DNA from: Acidimicrobiia bacterium
Lineage (GTDB): Bacteria > Actinomycetota > Acidimicrobiia > Spongiisociales > JAENVV01
NCBI GenBank assembly: GCA_016650365.1
Contig: JAENVV010000103.1
Span: 1-39,319, forward strand
Direction of reading: 5' to 3'
Length of the DNA stretch: 39,319 bases
The position numbers were made by a program, and so were the translations under genes. The notes beneath the pieces were generated by a model that searched no databases, was not told the DNA's origin, and saw only the letters and a program-made list of their open reading frames with translations. Below, piece after piece: positions 16,477-24,840 of this stretch (within the stretch, counting starts at the first letter, position 1; every line of letters starts with the position of its first letter).

Positions 16477-18252
16477 TCATTTATCGAGCGGGATCGGCCA
16501 CCCTTCGTCCGCGTGGAATATTTCGGCTAGTCGAGCCACATCCGCTTCGAAGCCCTCGGCGGCGGTGATGGTGAATCCACTGGGCGATCCCGCCACCAGA
16601 AATCCCTGGCCAACACTCGCGGCGAATCTGGCCGGATCAACATAGATCTTGGGCTTGATCTGTGCCGGGTCACCCACCTCGGGGCAAAAGACCATGCAAT
16701 TACCGCATTCATTGCATGCTTCGGCGAGCACGAAATATTGCTGCCGACCGGGAAGGTCCATCGACGCGGGGGTTGGCAGTCGGAAGAACGCATCGTTGGG
16801 GCAGACGGTCACGCAAAAGTTGCACGCGACACATCCCCACATCTCGAGATTGTGATCGACATGGCGGGGCAACTTCTCATTCCCTGCGAGGTGATACGTC
16901 GAGTTGAGGTCGCCCGTCAAGATGGCGCTCATGTGGGCGTGGACGGCCCCTCGGAATCCGGCCGCTCTTGCCGCACTCCATTCGTGGCGGCGCCAGGTGG
17001 CGAGCGAATGACAACCGGCCGACCGCATGTCGTCGGCCAATCGGGTCAACATCGGCGCCAACCGGCCATACCCGCCGGGTTTGAGGAGATCGGAACAGAC
17101 CGTCGCCGGCCGCACCCCCATGCCAATCGCCTGGGAAAGGTTTTCTTTGTTGATTCCCGCCGAAAAGCTCACCTGGACGTCTCCTCGATGACCTTCGACC
17201 ATGAACGTGTCGGGGAGCGCCGAGATGAGTTCGTCGAGAAGTGCCGTGGCCAGAACATGCAACGGTGGACCGGACAAATACATGGGATCATCGGGAAGGA
17301 AATCCTTGTGATTCTCCACGACCAGGGTATTCGTCAGTTTGATGCCGAACTTGCGTCCCCGTTCGGCGGCATACGATCGCAACTCTTCGATGAGCGTCAC
17401 CCCACGATCAAATTGCAGGTCATCGGTGAAGGACTGGCGGTTGAGCCGGATATGTTCGTAGCCAAGCTGCTGTTGAACGATCTCACAAACCCTCCCGAAG
17501 CCAAGCAAGGTCGGGTTGAGCTTCACGATGACATCAAGACCGTGATGATCCATCAGATATTTGGTAATCGACTCGATCTCATTGGGAGGACAGCCATGGA
17601 AGGTCGACAACGTCACCGTATCGGCAATACGCGTCGGAAAAGCGATATCCCGTAGGTCGCCGAACGGCTCGGGAATCAGCGGCCGAAGCCGCTCGATCTC
17701 GACGGAGGCGTCCATCATGGACGTGATGAACGCTTCAACCTTCGGACTCGAGATCCCTGCCAGGTCGTAACCAACCGACATGTCGAAGACCAGGGGTCCG
17801 GGGTCACGCCCCACATGGGGGCGGAGCGGGTCCCACTGTTTGAGGATATGGATCATCATCCACGCCTTGACATACTCTTCGAGCGACTCGTGGACCTGTA
17901 GTTCCTGGCTCCACTCGATGTTGAAGCCAATCGTCTCCATATCGATGCACGGTCGGGCGATGTCCAGGTCGTCCATGACCTGGATCGTCTTGAGCTCGAA
18001 AAGGCGGGCACCGCCCAACCACGACAAAACAATGTTCTGGGCCAATTGGCTGTGCGGGCCGGCGGCCGGGCCGATCGGGGTGGCGGCCGGCCTGCCAAGG
18101 AACTCGAACGTGAGATCGACGTCGGGGTCAGGTTTCCAGTACCGAGCAGTCGGCAAATCAAAGATCCGGTTCCGGCTGGCAAATTCGTGAGCGACCCGTC
18201 GCAACAGCACATCCAGCGGGAACGGGGTAAGCGGTGGAACCTTGGGGGCCAT
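16477..18252 (-). CDS. ygfK: YgfK-like Fe-S oxidoreductase, short form
   Basis: A 591-residue protein matching the first half to two thirds of YgfK, the so-called putative selenate reductase subunit. It has a dihydroorotate-dehydrogenase-like barrel (PIGPAAGPHSQLAQN near 58, STFHGCPPNEIESI near 230, IKLTNTLVVEN near 320) and then two 4Fe-4S motifs near 479 (CVACNFCVTVCP) and 512 (CNECGNCMVFCP). E. coli YgfK is about 1030 residues because of a C-terminal GltD-like NAD(P)H/FAD domain; that part is absent here. It is the last gene of the operon, 11 bases after the SsnA-like gene, with GAGAGG before the ATG. Genetic work on gut bacteria links this gene to oxygen-independent urate use; reduction of urate is inferred. 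Confidence 0.85.
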   Translation of the reverse strand: MAPKVPPLTPFPLDVLLRRVAHEFASRNRIFDLPTARYWKPDPDVDLTFEFLGRPAATPIGPAAGPHSQLAQNIVLSWLGGARLFELKTIQVMDDLDIARPCIDMETIGFNIEWSQELQVHESLEEYVKAWMMIHILKQWDPLRPHVGRDPGPLVFDMSVGYDLAGISSPKVEAFITSMMDASVEIERLRPLIPEPFGDLRDIAFPTRIADTVTLSTFHGCPPNEIESITKYLMDHHGLDVIVKLNPTLLGFGRVCEIVQQQLGYEHIRLNRQSFTDDLQFDRGVTLIEELRSYAAERGRKFGIKLTNTLVVENHKDFLPDDPMYLSGPPLHVLATALLDELISALPDTFMVEGHRGDVQVSFSAGINKENLSQAIGMGVRPATVCSDLLKPGGYGRLAPMLTRLADDMRSAGCHSLATWRRHEWSAARAAGFRGAVHAHMSAILTGDLNSTYHLAGNEKLPRHVDHNLEMWGCVACNFCVTVCPNDAFFRLPTPASMDLPGRQQYFVLAEACNECGNCMVFCPEVGDPAQIKPKIYVDPARFAASVGQGFLVAGSPSGFTITAAEGFEADVARLAEIFHADEGWPIPLDK

Positions 18253-18263
18253 GATTTCCTCTC

Positions 18264-19283
18264 CTAAAGCCGGGCGTGGAGGCGGGCAGCCTGTTCGGAT
18301 GCTTTGGCGCGAATCTCGACGGGATCGACCATGGTTGGAACCCCATCTTCGAGAACCACCTGGCCGTCGACTTCGACCCGGATAGGTCTGACCCCCGACG
18401 TAAACGCCAGATGCCAGGGATCCATCGGCTGATATGACCAGGTAACCAAATCCTCTTTGGCTTCTGGCATGAGATCCCAGCCAGTCTCAAGCCACGACCA
18501 GGCCGAGTCGGGAGAGGCGGTAACGTCGACCGACCGCTGCATGACGTAGGCGAGCCGGAACGATTCAATGACGTTGCCCCCGATGCCATCCGTCCCGAGA
18601 GCGACCGGGTTCGCAAACCGAGCGGGGTTGGCATACCCGACCGCGTTGTTCAGATTGGACATGGGGTTATGGAGGATCGTGCCTTTCAATTCATGGTCGG
18701 TAGGCAGGTGCACGCAATGCGCCAGCAGCCACGTGTCATTCGTGAGACCTTCGAGTTTGGCGGGGGCAGCACGATCTTCGGGACCCTCACAGACATGTAT
18801 GTGGACGCCCACCCCCAACTCGTCGGCAAGGTCGGCAGCCGCGGTCAAGGTCTCCTGAGAACACGTGAACGAGGCGTGAATACCGACCAACCCGTTGCCA
18901 CCCTCGGAAATGAAGCGACGATTCTCTTCGAGACCCCGTCGCGCCCCATCGGGTCCGTGACGATCTGTCACTCCGTACGCAGCAAGGACCCGGACTCCCA
19001 CCTCGGCGCAGGCCCGGGCAACCACCGACAAGCTACCTTCGATGGCGTTGGGAGATTCATGATGATCGATGATGCCGGTGGTTCCGGATTCAAGGGCCTC
19101 GAGGGCGGCCAGCTTGGCAGACCACTCGATCATGTCAAGATCCAGGGCGGTGTCGAGACGCCACCAGATCTGCTCCAGAATTCCTTGAAACGTCGTGGCT
19201 GTCTCGGGAGGGGCAGGCATCCCGCGCGCCAGCGCCGAGTACAGGTGGTGATGGGCGCAGACGAGACCGGGTGTCGTATCCAC
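18264..19283 (-). CDS. ssnA: SsnA-like amidohydrolase, N-terminally minimal
   Basis: A 339-residue amidohydrolase; SsnA proteins are normally about 440. It begins directly at DTTPGLVCAHHHLYS, so the usual 50-60-residue N-terminal beta domain is missing, and the region after the TDGIGG metal motif is also compact. The metal ligands look intact: HHH near 11-13, HIHVCEG, LLAHCVH and GTDGIGG. The start is GTG 19281-19283, with no ribosome-binding site and a TAA in the same frame immediately before it. In yge/ygf-type clusters SsnA is thought to hydrolyse a purine ring derivative. Re-initiation, a damaged gene or a genuinely short enzyme are all possible. Confidence 0.8.
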   Translation of the reverse strand: MDTTPGLVCAHHHLYSALARGMPAPPETATTFQGILEQIWWRLDTALDLDMIEWSAKLAALEALESGTTGIIDHHESPNAIEGSLSVVARACAEVGVRVLAAYGVTDRHGPDGARRGLEENRRFISEGGNGLVGIHASFTCSQETLTAAADLADELGVGVHIHVCEGPEDRAAPAKLEGLTNDTWLLAHCVHLPTDHELKGTILHNPMSNLNNAVGYANPARFANPVALGTDGIGGNVIESFRLAYVMQRSVDVTASPDSAWSWLETGWDLMPEAKEDLVTWSYQPMDPWHLAFTSGVRPIRVEVDGQVVLEDGVPTMVDPVEIRAKASEQAARLHARL

Positions 19284-19322
19284 TTAGCCGACTTTCAGGC
19301 CAGTGATCGCCGGCTCGGTCAT
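19284..19322 (-). other. 12-codon ATGA-coupled leader ORF ending in TAA, in frame with ssnA
   Basis: ATG 19320-19322 overlaps the upstream xanthine dehydrogenase stop as ATGA, exactly where the next operon gene should start. It reads MTEPAITGLKVG and stops at TAA 19284-19286. The following GTG begins the SsnA-like frame, which is in the same frame. It is either the original start of ssnA interrupted by a nonsense codon, or a leader for TAAGTG re-initiation. Confidence 0.6.
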
Positions 19323-21916
19323 GACAAATCGACCGGTGAGTGCGTGTTGATCGGAAGCCGGCTCCGGCGGATCCCGTCGACTTCGTAGAGGGCCTGGGCG
19401 ACCGCGCCGGCGGTCGGTACGAGTCCGATCTCTCCGACCCCTTTGATCCCGAATGGTGCTCTGGGCTGAGGTGCCTCCACGAGGATGACTTCGATTTCGG
19501 GGACGTCCTTGGGACGAAGGATCCCGAGGCTGCGCAACGTCATGTTGGTCGGTCGACCATCGGCGTCGGTTGGGAAGTCTTCGGTGAGGGCATATCCGAG
19601 GCCCATATGAACCGCGCCTTCCACTTGTCCTTTACACAGCAGCGGGTTAACAGCCCGGCCGACATCGTGGGCGGCCACCACCTTCTCGATCTTTCCGGTC
19701 GACTTATCGGCGATCACGATTTGAGCCGCGTAGCCAAAGGCTGAGTGAAGAATCGGATTCTCGAGTCCATCGGAAAGCTTGTTCGTCCAATCGACCCGGT
19801 ACTCGCCCTCGTAATCGATGCCCACCTGGCAGCCATCGGCGAGCGCCGCCTGGCAGGCAGCTTGCACCGACCCGGCCCCCATGAGCGTGCCCCGTGAGCC
19901 GGTCGTCTGACCTGCCCCGAGTTCCCGGGTGGTGTCAACCACCACCCTGATGCGGTTGGCTTCGATTCCGAGCTCCTCGGCGGCTACCTGCATGGCGACG
20001 GTGTGTACTCCCTGGCCCATTTCGGTCCAGCAATGCCGCACTTCGACGGTGCCGTCTTCTTCGAAGCGGACAACCGCCCGAGCCACCTCGAGGAAGCCGT
20101 TGCCGAGACCGGAGTTCTTGAGTGCCAAACCAAGCCCGACCGCTTTGCCGGCCGCCCTTGCTTCGTCATAGGGACCCTTGATCGCTTCCAAACAGAGTCG
20201 GACGCCGGTCGAACCATCATCCATGATCTGGCCGGGGCCCCACACCACTCCGGGTTCGATGGCATTGCGGCTCCGAATTTCCCATCCGCTGATGCCGACC
20301 TGCTCGGCCAGCCGATCCATCACCCCTTCCATGGCGAATTGCGCCTGGTTGGCTCCAAACCCGCGGAATGCGCCGCACACCGAGTTGTTGGTCCGAACCG
20401 CGGTCGCTTTTACGTCGATGTTTGGCACAACGTATGGTCCGCTGGCGTGACCGGCCGCCCGTTCCAGAACCTTCATGCCGACCGAGGCGTATGGTCCAGA
20501 ATCGCCGATCATGCGGACCTTGAGTCCGACCAGTTTGCCGTTCTCGTCGCATCCCGCGCGGGTTTCGATCCGAATGGGATGCCGCTTGGCGTGCATGAAA
20601 AAACTCTGTTCGCGAGTGAGGGTGCACTTGACCGGCCGACCAGACAAGTGGGCTGCCAGGGCCGTCTGCGCCTGGTTCGACATGTCTTCCTTGCCACCGA
20701 ACGCTCCCCCGTTCGATACCAACTCGACGGTTATCGACGCCCGGTCGACCCCGAGGACGGCGGCGATCTGGTCCCGGTCGTCCCAGACTCCTTGTCCGCC
20801 GGAATACACGTGGAGTCCGGACCCGGCTGGCACTGCCAGGGTCGACTCTGGTTCCAGAAACGCCTGCTCGACACGCTGGGTCACAAAGAGTTCGTCAACG
20901 GTGAATGCCGCCCCGGCCAGGGCCTGATCCACATCGCCGCGGACATACTCCGAGACCGAAAGCTGGTTTCCGTCCAAGCCCCACACGGCGTCTTCGTCGT
21001 TGAGCGCCGTGATCGGATCGGTGATCGGTATGAGCACGTTATAGGACACGTCAATGAGGTCGGCAGCTTGGCGGGCGGTCTGCTGATCCTCGGCGACGAC
21101 AATCGCGAGAACGTCCCCCAGATACGAGGTTCGACCTCCCACCGGGATGAACACCGGCCAGTCCTTTTGGATGATTCCCACCCGCAGGTCACCAGGGACA
21201 TCTGCCCCGGTGTAAATGGCGATCACGCCAGGCAACGCCAGAGCGACACCGGCATCGATTGAAAGGACATCGGCGCGCGCGTGGTCGGTTAGCCGGAGGG
21301 CCCCGTGTGCCATAGCGGGCACCCGCAAATCATCGACGTAGCCACGATCGCCGAGAGCCAACGCTTCCGCCTCATATTTGACACTTGAGGCGCCGATACC
21401 ACCCTCGACGGCGACCGCCGGAATTTCTACACCAGATGCCAATAGTTCTATCGCTTCGACGATCCCCACATACCCGGTGCAGCGACACAGGTGGGCGCCC
21501 AGCCGTCCCTCGATGGTGGCGCGGTCAAGATCCTGGCCTTTTTGATCGATGAGCGCCTTGGCACGAACCAAAATGCCGGGAGTACAAAACCCGCATTGAA
21601 GAGCACCCTTGGCGGCAAACCCGCGCGCCAGGCGGTCACGTTCGTCCTCGTCGAATCCTTCGAGCGTGAGCACTTCTTTTCCGGCGGCCTTCTCCATCGA
21701 AACAAGGCAGGCCTGAATTGCCTTGCCGTCGAGGAGGATCGTGCAGCAGCCACACTGGCCTTGTGGCGCACATCCGTCCTTGGCCGAGGTGATACCGACC
21801 TCTTCACGGAGGGCGGCCAGCAGATGGGGATGATGCATGCCGACCTCGATCGGCTGGCCATTCACAATCAGGCTGGCCTTTTCGGTGGTACGAACATAAA
21901 CCGGGGTGGCAGTCAT
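19319..21916 (-). CDS. xdhD: Xanthine dehydrogenase of the XdhD / selenium-dependent type (2Fe-2S + Mo fusion)
   Basis: An 865-residue protein with an N-terminal 2Fe-2S domain (Cys49, Cys55, Cys58, Cys70; then QCGFCTPG and HLCRCTGY, to about 160) fused to the molybdopterin chain. The latter shows EPESTLAVP, GGAFGGKEDMSNQ, GAFRGFGANQAQF, TEMGQGVHTVAMQVAAEELG and FGIKGVGEIGLVP with the catalytic Glu. This fusion and length match XdhD and the selenium-dependent xanthine dehydrogenases of clostridia and enterococci, where selenium is a Mo-bound cofactor, not selenocysteine. No FAD subunit (YgfM) is in this operon. It overlaps the upstream nitrilase by ATGA. It is assumed to act on xanthine, urate or a related purine. 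Confidence 0.88.
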   Translation of the reverse strand: MTATPVYVRTTEKASLIVNGQPIEVGMHHPHLLAALREEVGITSAKDGCAPQGQCGCCTILLDGKAIQACLVSMEKAAGKEVLTLEGFDEDERDRLARGFAAKGALQCGFCTPGILVRAKALIDQKGQDLDRATIEGRLGAHLCRCTGYVGIVEAIELLASGVEIPAVAVEGGIGASSVKYEAEALALGDRGYVDDLRVPAMAHGALRLTDHARADVLSIDAGVALALPGVIAIYTGADVPGDLRVGIIQKDWPVFIPVGGRTSYLGDVLAIVVAEDQQTARQAADLIDVSYNVLIPITDPITALNDEDAVWGLDGNQLSVSEYVRGDVDQALAGAAFTVDELFVTQRVEQAFLEPESTLAVPAGSGLHVYSGGQGVWDDRDQIAAVLGVDRASITVELVSNGGAFGGKEDMSNQAQTALAAHLSGRPVKCTLTREQSFFMHAKRHPIRIETRAGCDENGKLVGLKVRMIGDSGPYASVGMKVLERAAGHASGPYVVPNIDVKATAVRTNNSVCGAFRGFGANQAQFAMEGVMDRLAEQVGISGWEIRSRNAIEPGVVWGPGQIMDDGSTGVRLCLEAIKGPYDEARAAGKAVGLGLALKNSGLGNGFLEVARAVVRFEEDGTVEVRHCWTEMGQGVHTVAMQVAAEELGIEANRIRVVVDTTRELGAGQTTGSRGTLMGAGSVQAACQAALADGCQVGIDYEGEYRVDWTNKLSDGLENPILHSAFGYAAQIVIADKSTGKIEKVVAAHDVGRAVNPLLCKGQVEGAVHMGLGYALTEDFPTDADGRPTNMTLRSLGILRPKDVPEIEVILVEAPQPRAPFGIKGVGEIGLVPTAGAVAQALYEVDGIRRSRLPINTHSPVDLS

Positions 21917-22842
21917 ACCCCATCCCCGGTCTGGGCCACGCCGCGTTGTTCGGTGATCCGTTTGTAGGCGGCTGGCACCCGGTAGCGCTCGAAATCGAAC
22001 AAGGTGGTCTTGTAGAATCGGGTGTGGTCAAGGTCGATTCTGGCGACGATCACTTCGTCGCCGGTGGTGATCGCCTGAGCGATGATTTGTCCGGATGGGG
22101 CAATGATGACCGATTGGGCGAGAGACTCGACCCCTTCTTCAAACCCACCTTTGGCAACCCCGACGACATACGTCCCGTTCTGATAGGCACCAGCTTGCAT
22201 GACGAGATGATTATGGAATGCCTGTAGCGGGTTCTGAGTGGGATCCGGGGCATACGCCAATGGCGTGTTGTACCCGATGAGGATGAGTTCGACTCCCTGC
22301 AGTCCCATCACCCGATAGGTTTCCGACCAGCGCCGATCGTTGCAGAGCGCCATACCAACGATTCCGCCGAAGGCCTCCGAAACGGGAAAGTCGTCACCCG
22401 GACTGAAGTAATGCCGTTCGGCATGCTGAAACTGGCGCCACGGTTCATGCTCGGCATGTCCCGGAATGTGCACTTTTTCGAACACATTGACCGTTTCACC
22501 ATGCTGGTCGACCAGGTGATACACGTTGTGTCTCTGGCCATGTTCACCCAGCCGCGCATAGCCAAGCGCAAACCCGATCTCGAGCCGGCGAGCCTCATCC
22601 CATAAAGGCTTGGTGTAACGATTGGGCATCTCGCGCTCGTAGAAGTGATCGGCCTCCTCAAGCGGCATGTGCCACCGCGGGAAGAACGTGGTCAGGGCCA
22701 GCTCGGGAAACGCCACCAGTTCAGCCCCGAGTTCTGACGCATCCTGAAGCATGGCAATCAAGCGATCAACTACCTCATCGCGAGAGGTGTCACGCTGAAC
22801 CGGTCCCATCTGGGCTGCGGCGAGGGTCAGTGAACGAGACAT
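21913..22842 (-). CDS. N-carbamoyl-D-amino-acid hydrolase-like nitrilase
   Basis: A 309-residue carbon-nitrogen hydrolase with the catalytic triad Glu47 (FPELALTTFFPRWH), Lys123 (FEKVHIPGH) and Cys167 (ALCNDRRW). The stretches ELALTTFFPRWH, the HF/FY acidic helix, CNDRRW and VMGLQGVELILIGYNTP are close to Agrobacterium D-carbamoylase, which is almost the same length. The family releases ammonia and CO2 from N-carbamoyl-D-amino acids. Placed between carbamate kinase and XdhD, it probably acts on a ureido acid from purine ring opening (inference). A 77-bp gap separates it from carbamate kinase; it overlaps xdhD. Confidence 0.88.
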   Translation of the reverse strand: MSRSLTLAAAQMGPVQRDTSRDEVVDRLIAMLQDASELGAELVAFPELALTTFFPRWHMPLEEADHFYEREMPNRYTKPLWDEARRLEIGFALGYARLGEHGQRHNVYHLVDQHGETVNVFEKVHIPGHAEHEPWRQFQHAERHYFSPGDDFPVSEAFGGIVGMALCNDRRWSETYRVMGLQGVELILIGYNTPLAYAPDPTQNPLQAFHNHLVMQAGAYQNGTYVVGVAKGGFEEGVESLAQSVIIAPSGQIIAQAITTGDEVIVARIDLDHTRFYKTTLFDFERYRVPAAYKRITEQRGVAQTGDGV

Positions 22843-22919
22843 GCCTGGACTATACCGGACCGGCCAGGACAGCCTTATACAAAAGGTAAAGGTTTGGTGG
22901 ACCCATGATCAGGTTTCCA

Positions 22920-23861
22920 TCAACGAGTAAAACGGGTGCCTGCCTCTCCTGCAATGGCGGCTTCAATTCGCGACGGCGACGTGACGATGGCCTCCTTACC
23001 GCCCGCATCGAGAAAAGCGAGGATGGCCCGGATCTTCGGCTCCATACTCCCCGCCCGAAAATGAGTGCCTTCGCCGAGGTAGCGACGGGCATCCTCCCGC
23101 GATAGATGATCAACCCATCGCTGATCGGGTTGGCCGAAATTCAGAGCTACCTGGTCGACCGAAGTCGATATGAGGAGGAGATCGGCCCGAAGCTCACTGG
23201 CGAGCAACGCCGAGACGTGATCTTTGTCAATCACCGCCGGCACCCCGACCAACGTCCCGTCCGGGCCCGCTACCACCGGGATACCTCCACCGCCTGCGGC
23301 GATCACCACATACCCCACCTCGACCAGCCGAGCCACCGCGTCCAACTCTACGATTCGAAGCGGATGAGGTGATGCGACCACTCGGCGCCAGCCCCGACCG
23401 GCGTCTTCCATCACATCCCAGCCGTCAACGCGGCGCCGCTCAACGGCCTCCGCCTCTGTCATGAACGCTCCGATTGGTTTGGCCGGATGTTCAAATGCCG
23501 GGTCGTCGGCACTGACTTCGACCTGCGTCACAATCGTGACGACCCGCTCGGGTAAACCCATCCGTTTGAAGTCGTTCAGAAGGTTTTGCTGGAGTAGATA
23601 CCCGATCGCCCCCTGAGTGTCCGCTCCGCACACCTCAAGCGGAACCTCATGTAGTTCACCCCGCGCCAATTCGGAACGCCGCAGGATAAACCCGATCTGG
23701 GGACCATTGCCGTGGGTGACGACGACATTCCAGCCGGATGCCACCATAGTGGCGATGTGATGATCGGTTTCGGCCGCAGCCAAATATTGGTCCTCCACCG
23801 ACTGGTGGGCGGGGTCTGTGATGAGACTATTGCCTCCGATTGCCACTACTGCGATAGGCAT
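22920..23861 (-). CDS. arcC: Carbamate kinase (YqeA/ArcC type)
   Basis: A 313-residue amino-acid-kinase-fold enzyme making ATP and carbamate from carbamoyl phosphate and ADP. Visible motifs are AIGGNSL at the start, VVTHGNGPQIGFILRRSE, the ADTQGAIGYLLQQ helix, IAAGGGGIPVV, VIDKDHVSALLASELRADLL and GSMEPKIRA near the end. Length is normal. It lies seven bases after the YgeW-like gene, as carbamate kinase does near transcarbamylases in catabolic operons. The coupling implies that a ureido group is phosphorolysed to carbamoyl phosphate for ATP. Confidence 0.95.
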   Translation of the reverse strand: MPIAVVAIGGNSLITDPAHQSVEDQYLAAAETDHHIATMVASGWNVVVTHGNGPQIGFILRRSELARGELHEVPLEVCGADTQGAIGYLLQQNLLNDFKRMGLPERVVTIVTQVEVSADDPAFEHPAKPIGAFMTEAEAVERRRVDGWDVMEDAGRGWRRVVASPHPLRIVELDAVARLVEVGYVVIAAGGGGIPVVAGPDGTLVGVPAVIDKDHVSALLASELRADLLLISTSVDQVALNFGQPDQRWVDHLSREDARRYLGEGTHFRAGSMEPKIRAILAFLDAGGKEAIVTSPSRIEAAIAGEAGTRFTR

Positions 23862-23868
23862 GGTCCGC

Positions 23869-24840
23869 TCACATCGTCAAGGCCATGGCGGCCTTCTGAA
23901 CATGTAGACGATTTTCGGCCTGGTCGTATACGACGCTGTGCGACCCATCAATGACCTCGTCGGACACCTCCAGGTTCCTGTCGGCCGGGAGCGGATGCAT
24001 GTAGATGGCCTTCGGGTCGGCCATGGCGAGCCGTTCGGCATCAACCATCCAGTTCGTATACTGCCCGCTGATATCGGCGGATTCCTCTTCGCTGGCGGTG
24101 GTCAAAGCTCCCCAAGACTTGGCATATACGACGTCTGCTCCCCCGAGACCATCCTCGAATGACTCGACCACGTCGAGGGTGCCTCCCGACGCCCTGGCAT
24201 TGGCCGCAGCCTGGGCCATGATGTCTTCTTCGAGTGCGAACTCGGGCGGGCGAGCGAGGCGGACCTTCATCCCAAATCGAGTGGCCAAAAGCAGAAGGCT
24301 CTGCGCTACGGAAATCGGCTTCTGATAGCTCGCCGCGTGGGCATAACTCACGTCGAGTGTCAGCTGACGGGGATCTCCCTTCTTCTCCATGATCGTCATC
24401 AAATCGGCCAGAGCCTGGAACGGGTGGTAGCGGTCACACTGCATGTTGAGAACTGGCACCCGCGAGGCTTTCGCTACTTCGCGTATGTAGTTGTTGCCCA
24501 CCCCCCAATCGACGTTGCGAATCGCCAGCCCGGAGGTGTATCGCCCCAGAATGTCTCCGATTTCCTTGGCAGTATCACCATGCGCGATCTGGGTGGATTT
24601 GGCTTCCATGAACATGGCGTGGCCACCCAATTGGGCCATGCCGGCTTCGAAACTCGCCCTGGTCCTGGTCGACGAGAAGAAGAACAGCATCGTCAGGACT
24701 TTGTCCCGCAACAACGGGTGCGGCTCACCCAGCGCCTGCTGGACCTTCAGATGTTTGGCGACTGCGAACAACGTTTCGAGCTCTTCAACCGACCAGTCCT
24801 GGGTGGTAATCAAGTCACGGCCACGGACGTCGGTGATCAT
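23869..24840 (-). CDS. ygeW: YgeW-like carbamoyltransferase
   Basis: A 323-residue transcarbamylase. The carbamoyl-phosphate motif is SSTRTR (57-61). AKSTQIAHG (80-88), VGNNYIREV, NMQCDRYHPFQALADL and MHPLPAD (281-287) resemble E. coli YgeW (KSQIAHG, NLQCDxxHPTQSMADL, MHCLPAD) more than ornithine transcarbamylase. YgeW is a knotted transcarbamylase from a purine-linked cluster with a long uncertain substrate. Recent proposals involve ureido derivatives of diaminopropionate. The frame extends 23 codons upstream into the previous gene; the start chosen is ATG 24838-24840, overlapping that stop as ATGA. It is probably used catabolically with carbamate kinase. Confidence 0.88.
   Translation of the reverse strand: MITDVRGRDLITTQDWSVEELETLFAVAKHLKVQQALGEPHPLLRDKVLTMLFFFSSTRTRASFEAGMAQLGGHAMFMEAKSTQIAHGDTAKEIGDILGRYTSGLAIRNVDWGVGNNYIREVAKASRVPVLNMQCDRYHPFQALADLMTIMEKKGDPRQLTLDVSYAHAASYQKPISVAQSLLLLATRFGMKVRLARPPEFALEEDIMAQAAANARASGGTLDVVESFEDGLGGADVVYAKSWGALTTASEEESADISGQYTNWMVDAERLAMADPKAIYMHPLPADRNLEVSDEVIDGSHSVVYDQAENRLHVQKAAMALTM

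Noticed and set aside
19284-19286. TAA before ssnA as a recoded sense codon
   Set aside because: No recoding signal is known for TAA in bacteria outside special cases, and no hairpin like the SECIS follows; re-initiation or mutation is simpler.
20003-21262. 419-residue plus-strand ORF inside xdhD
   Set aside because: It is an antisense shadow of a well-supported xanthine dehydrogenase gene; long antisense frames are expected in high-GC DNA and it has no family features.
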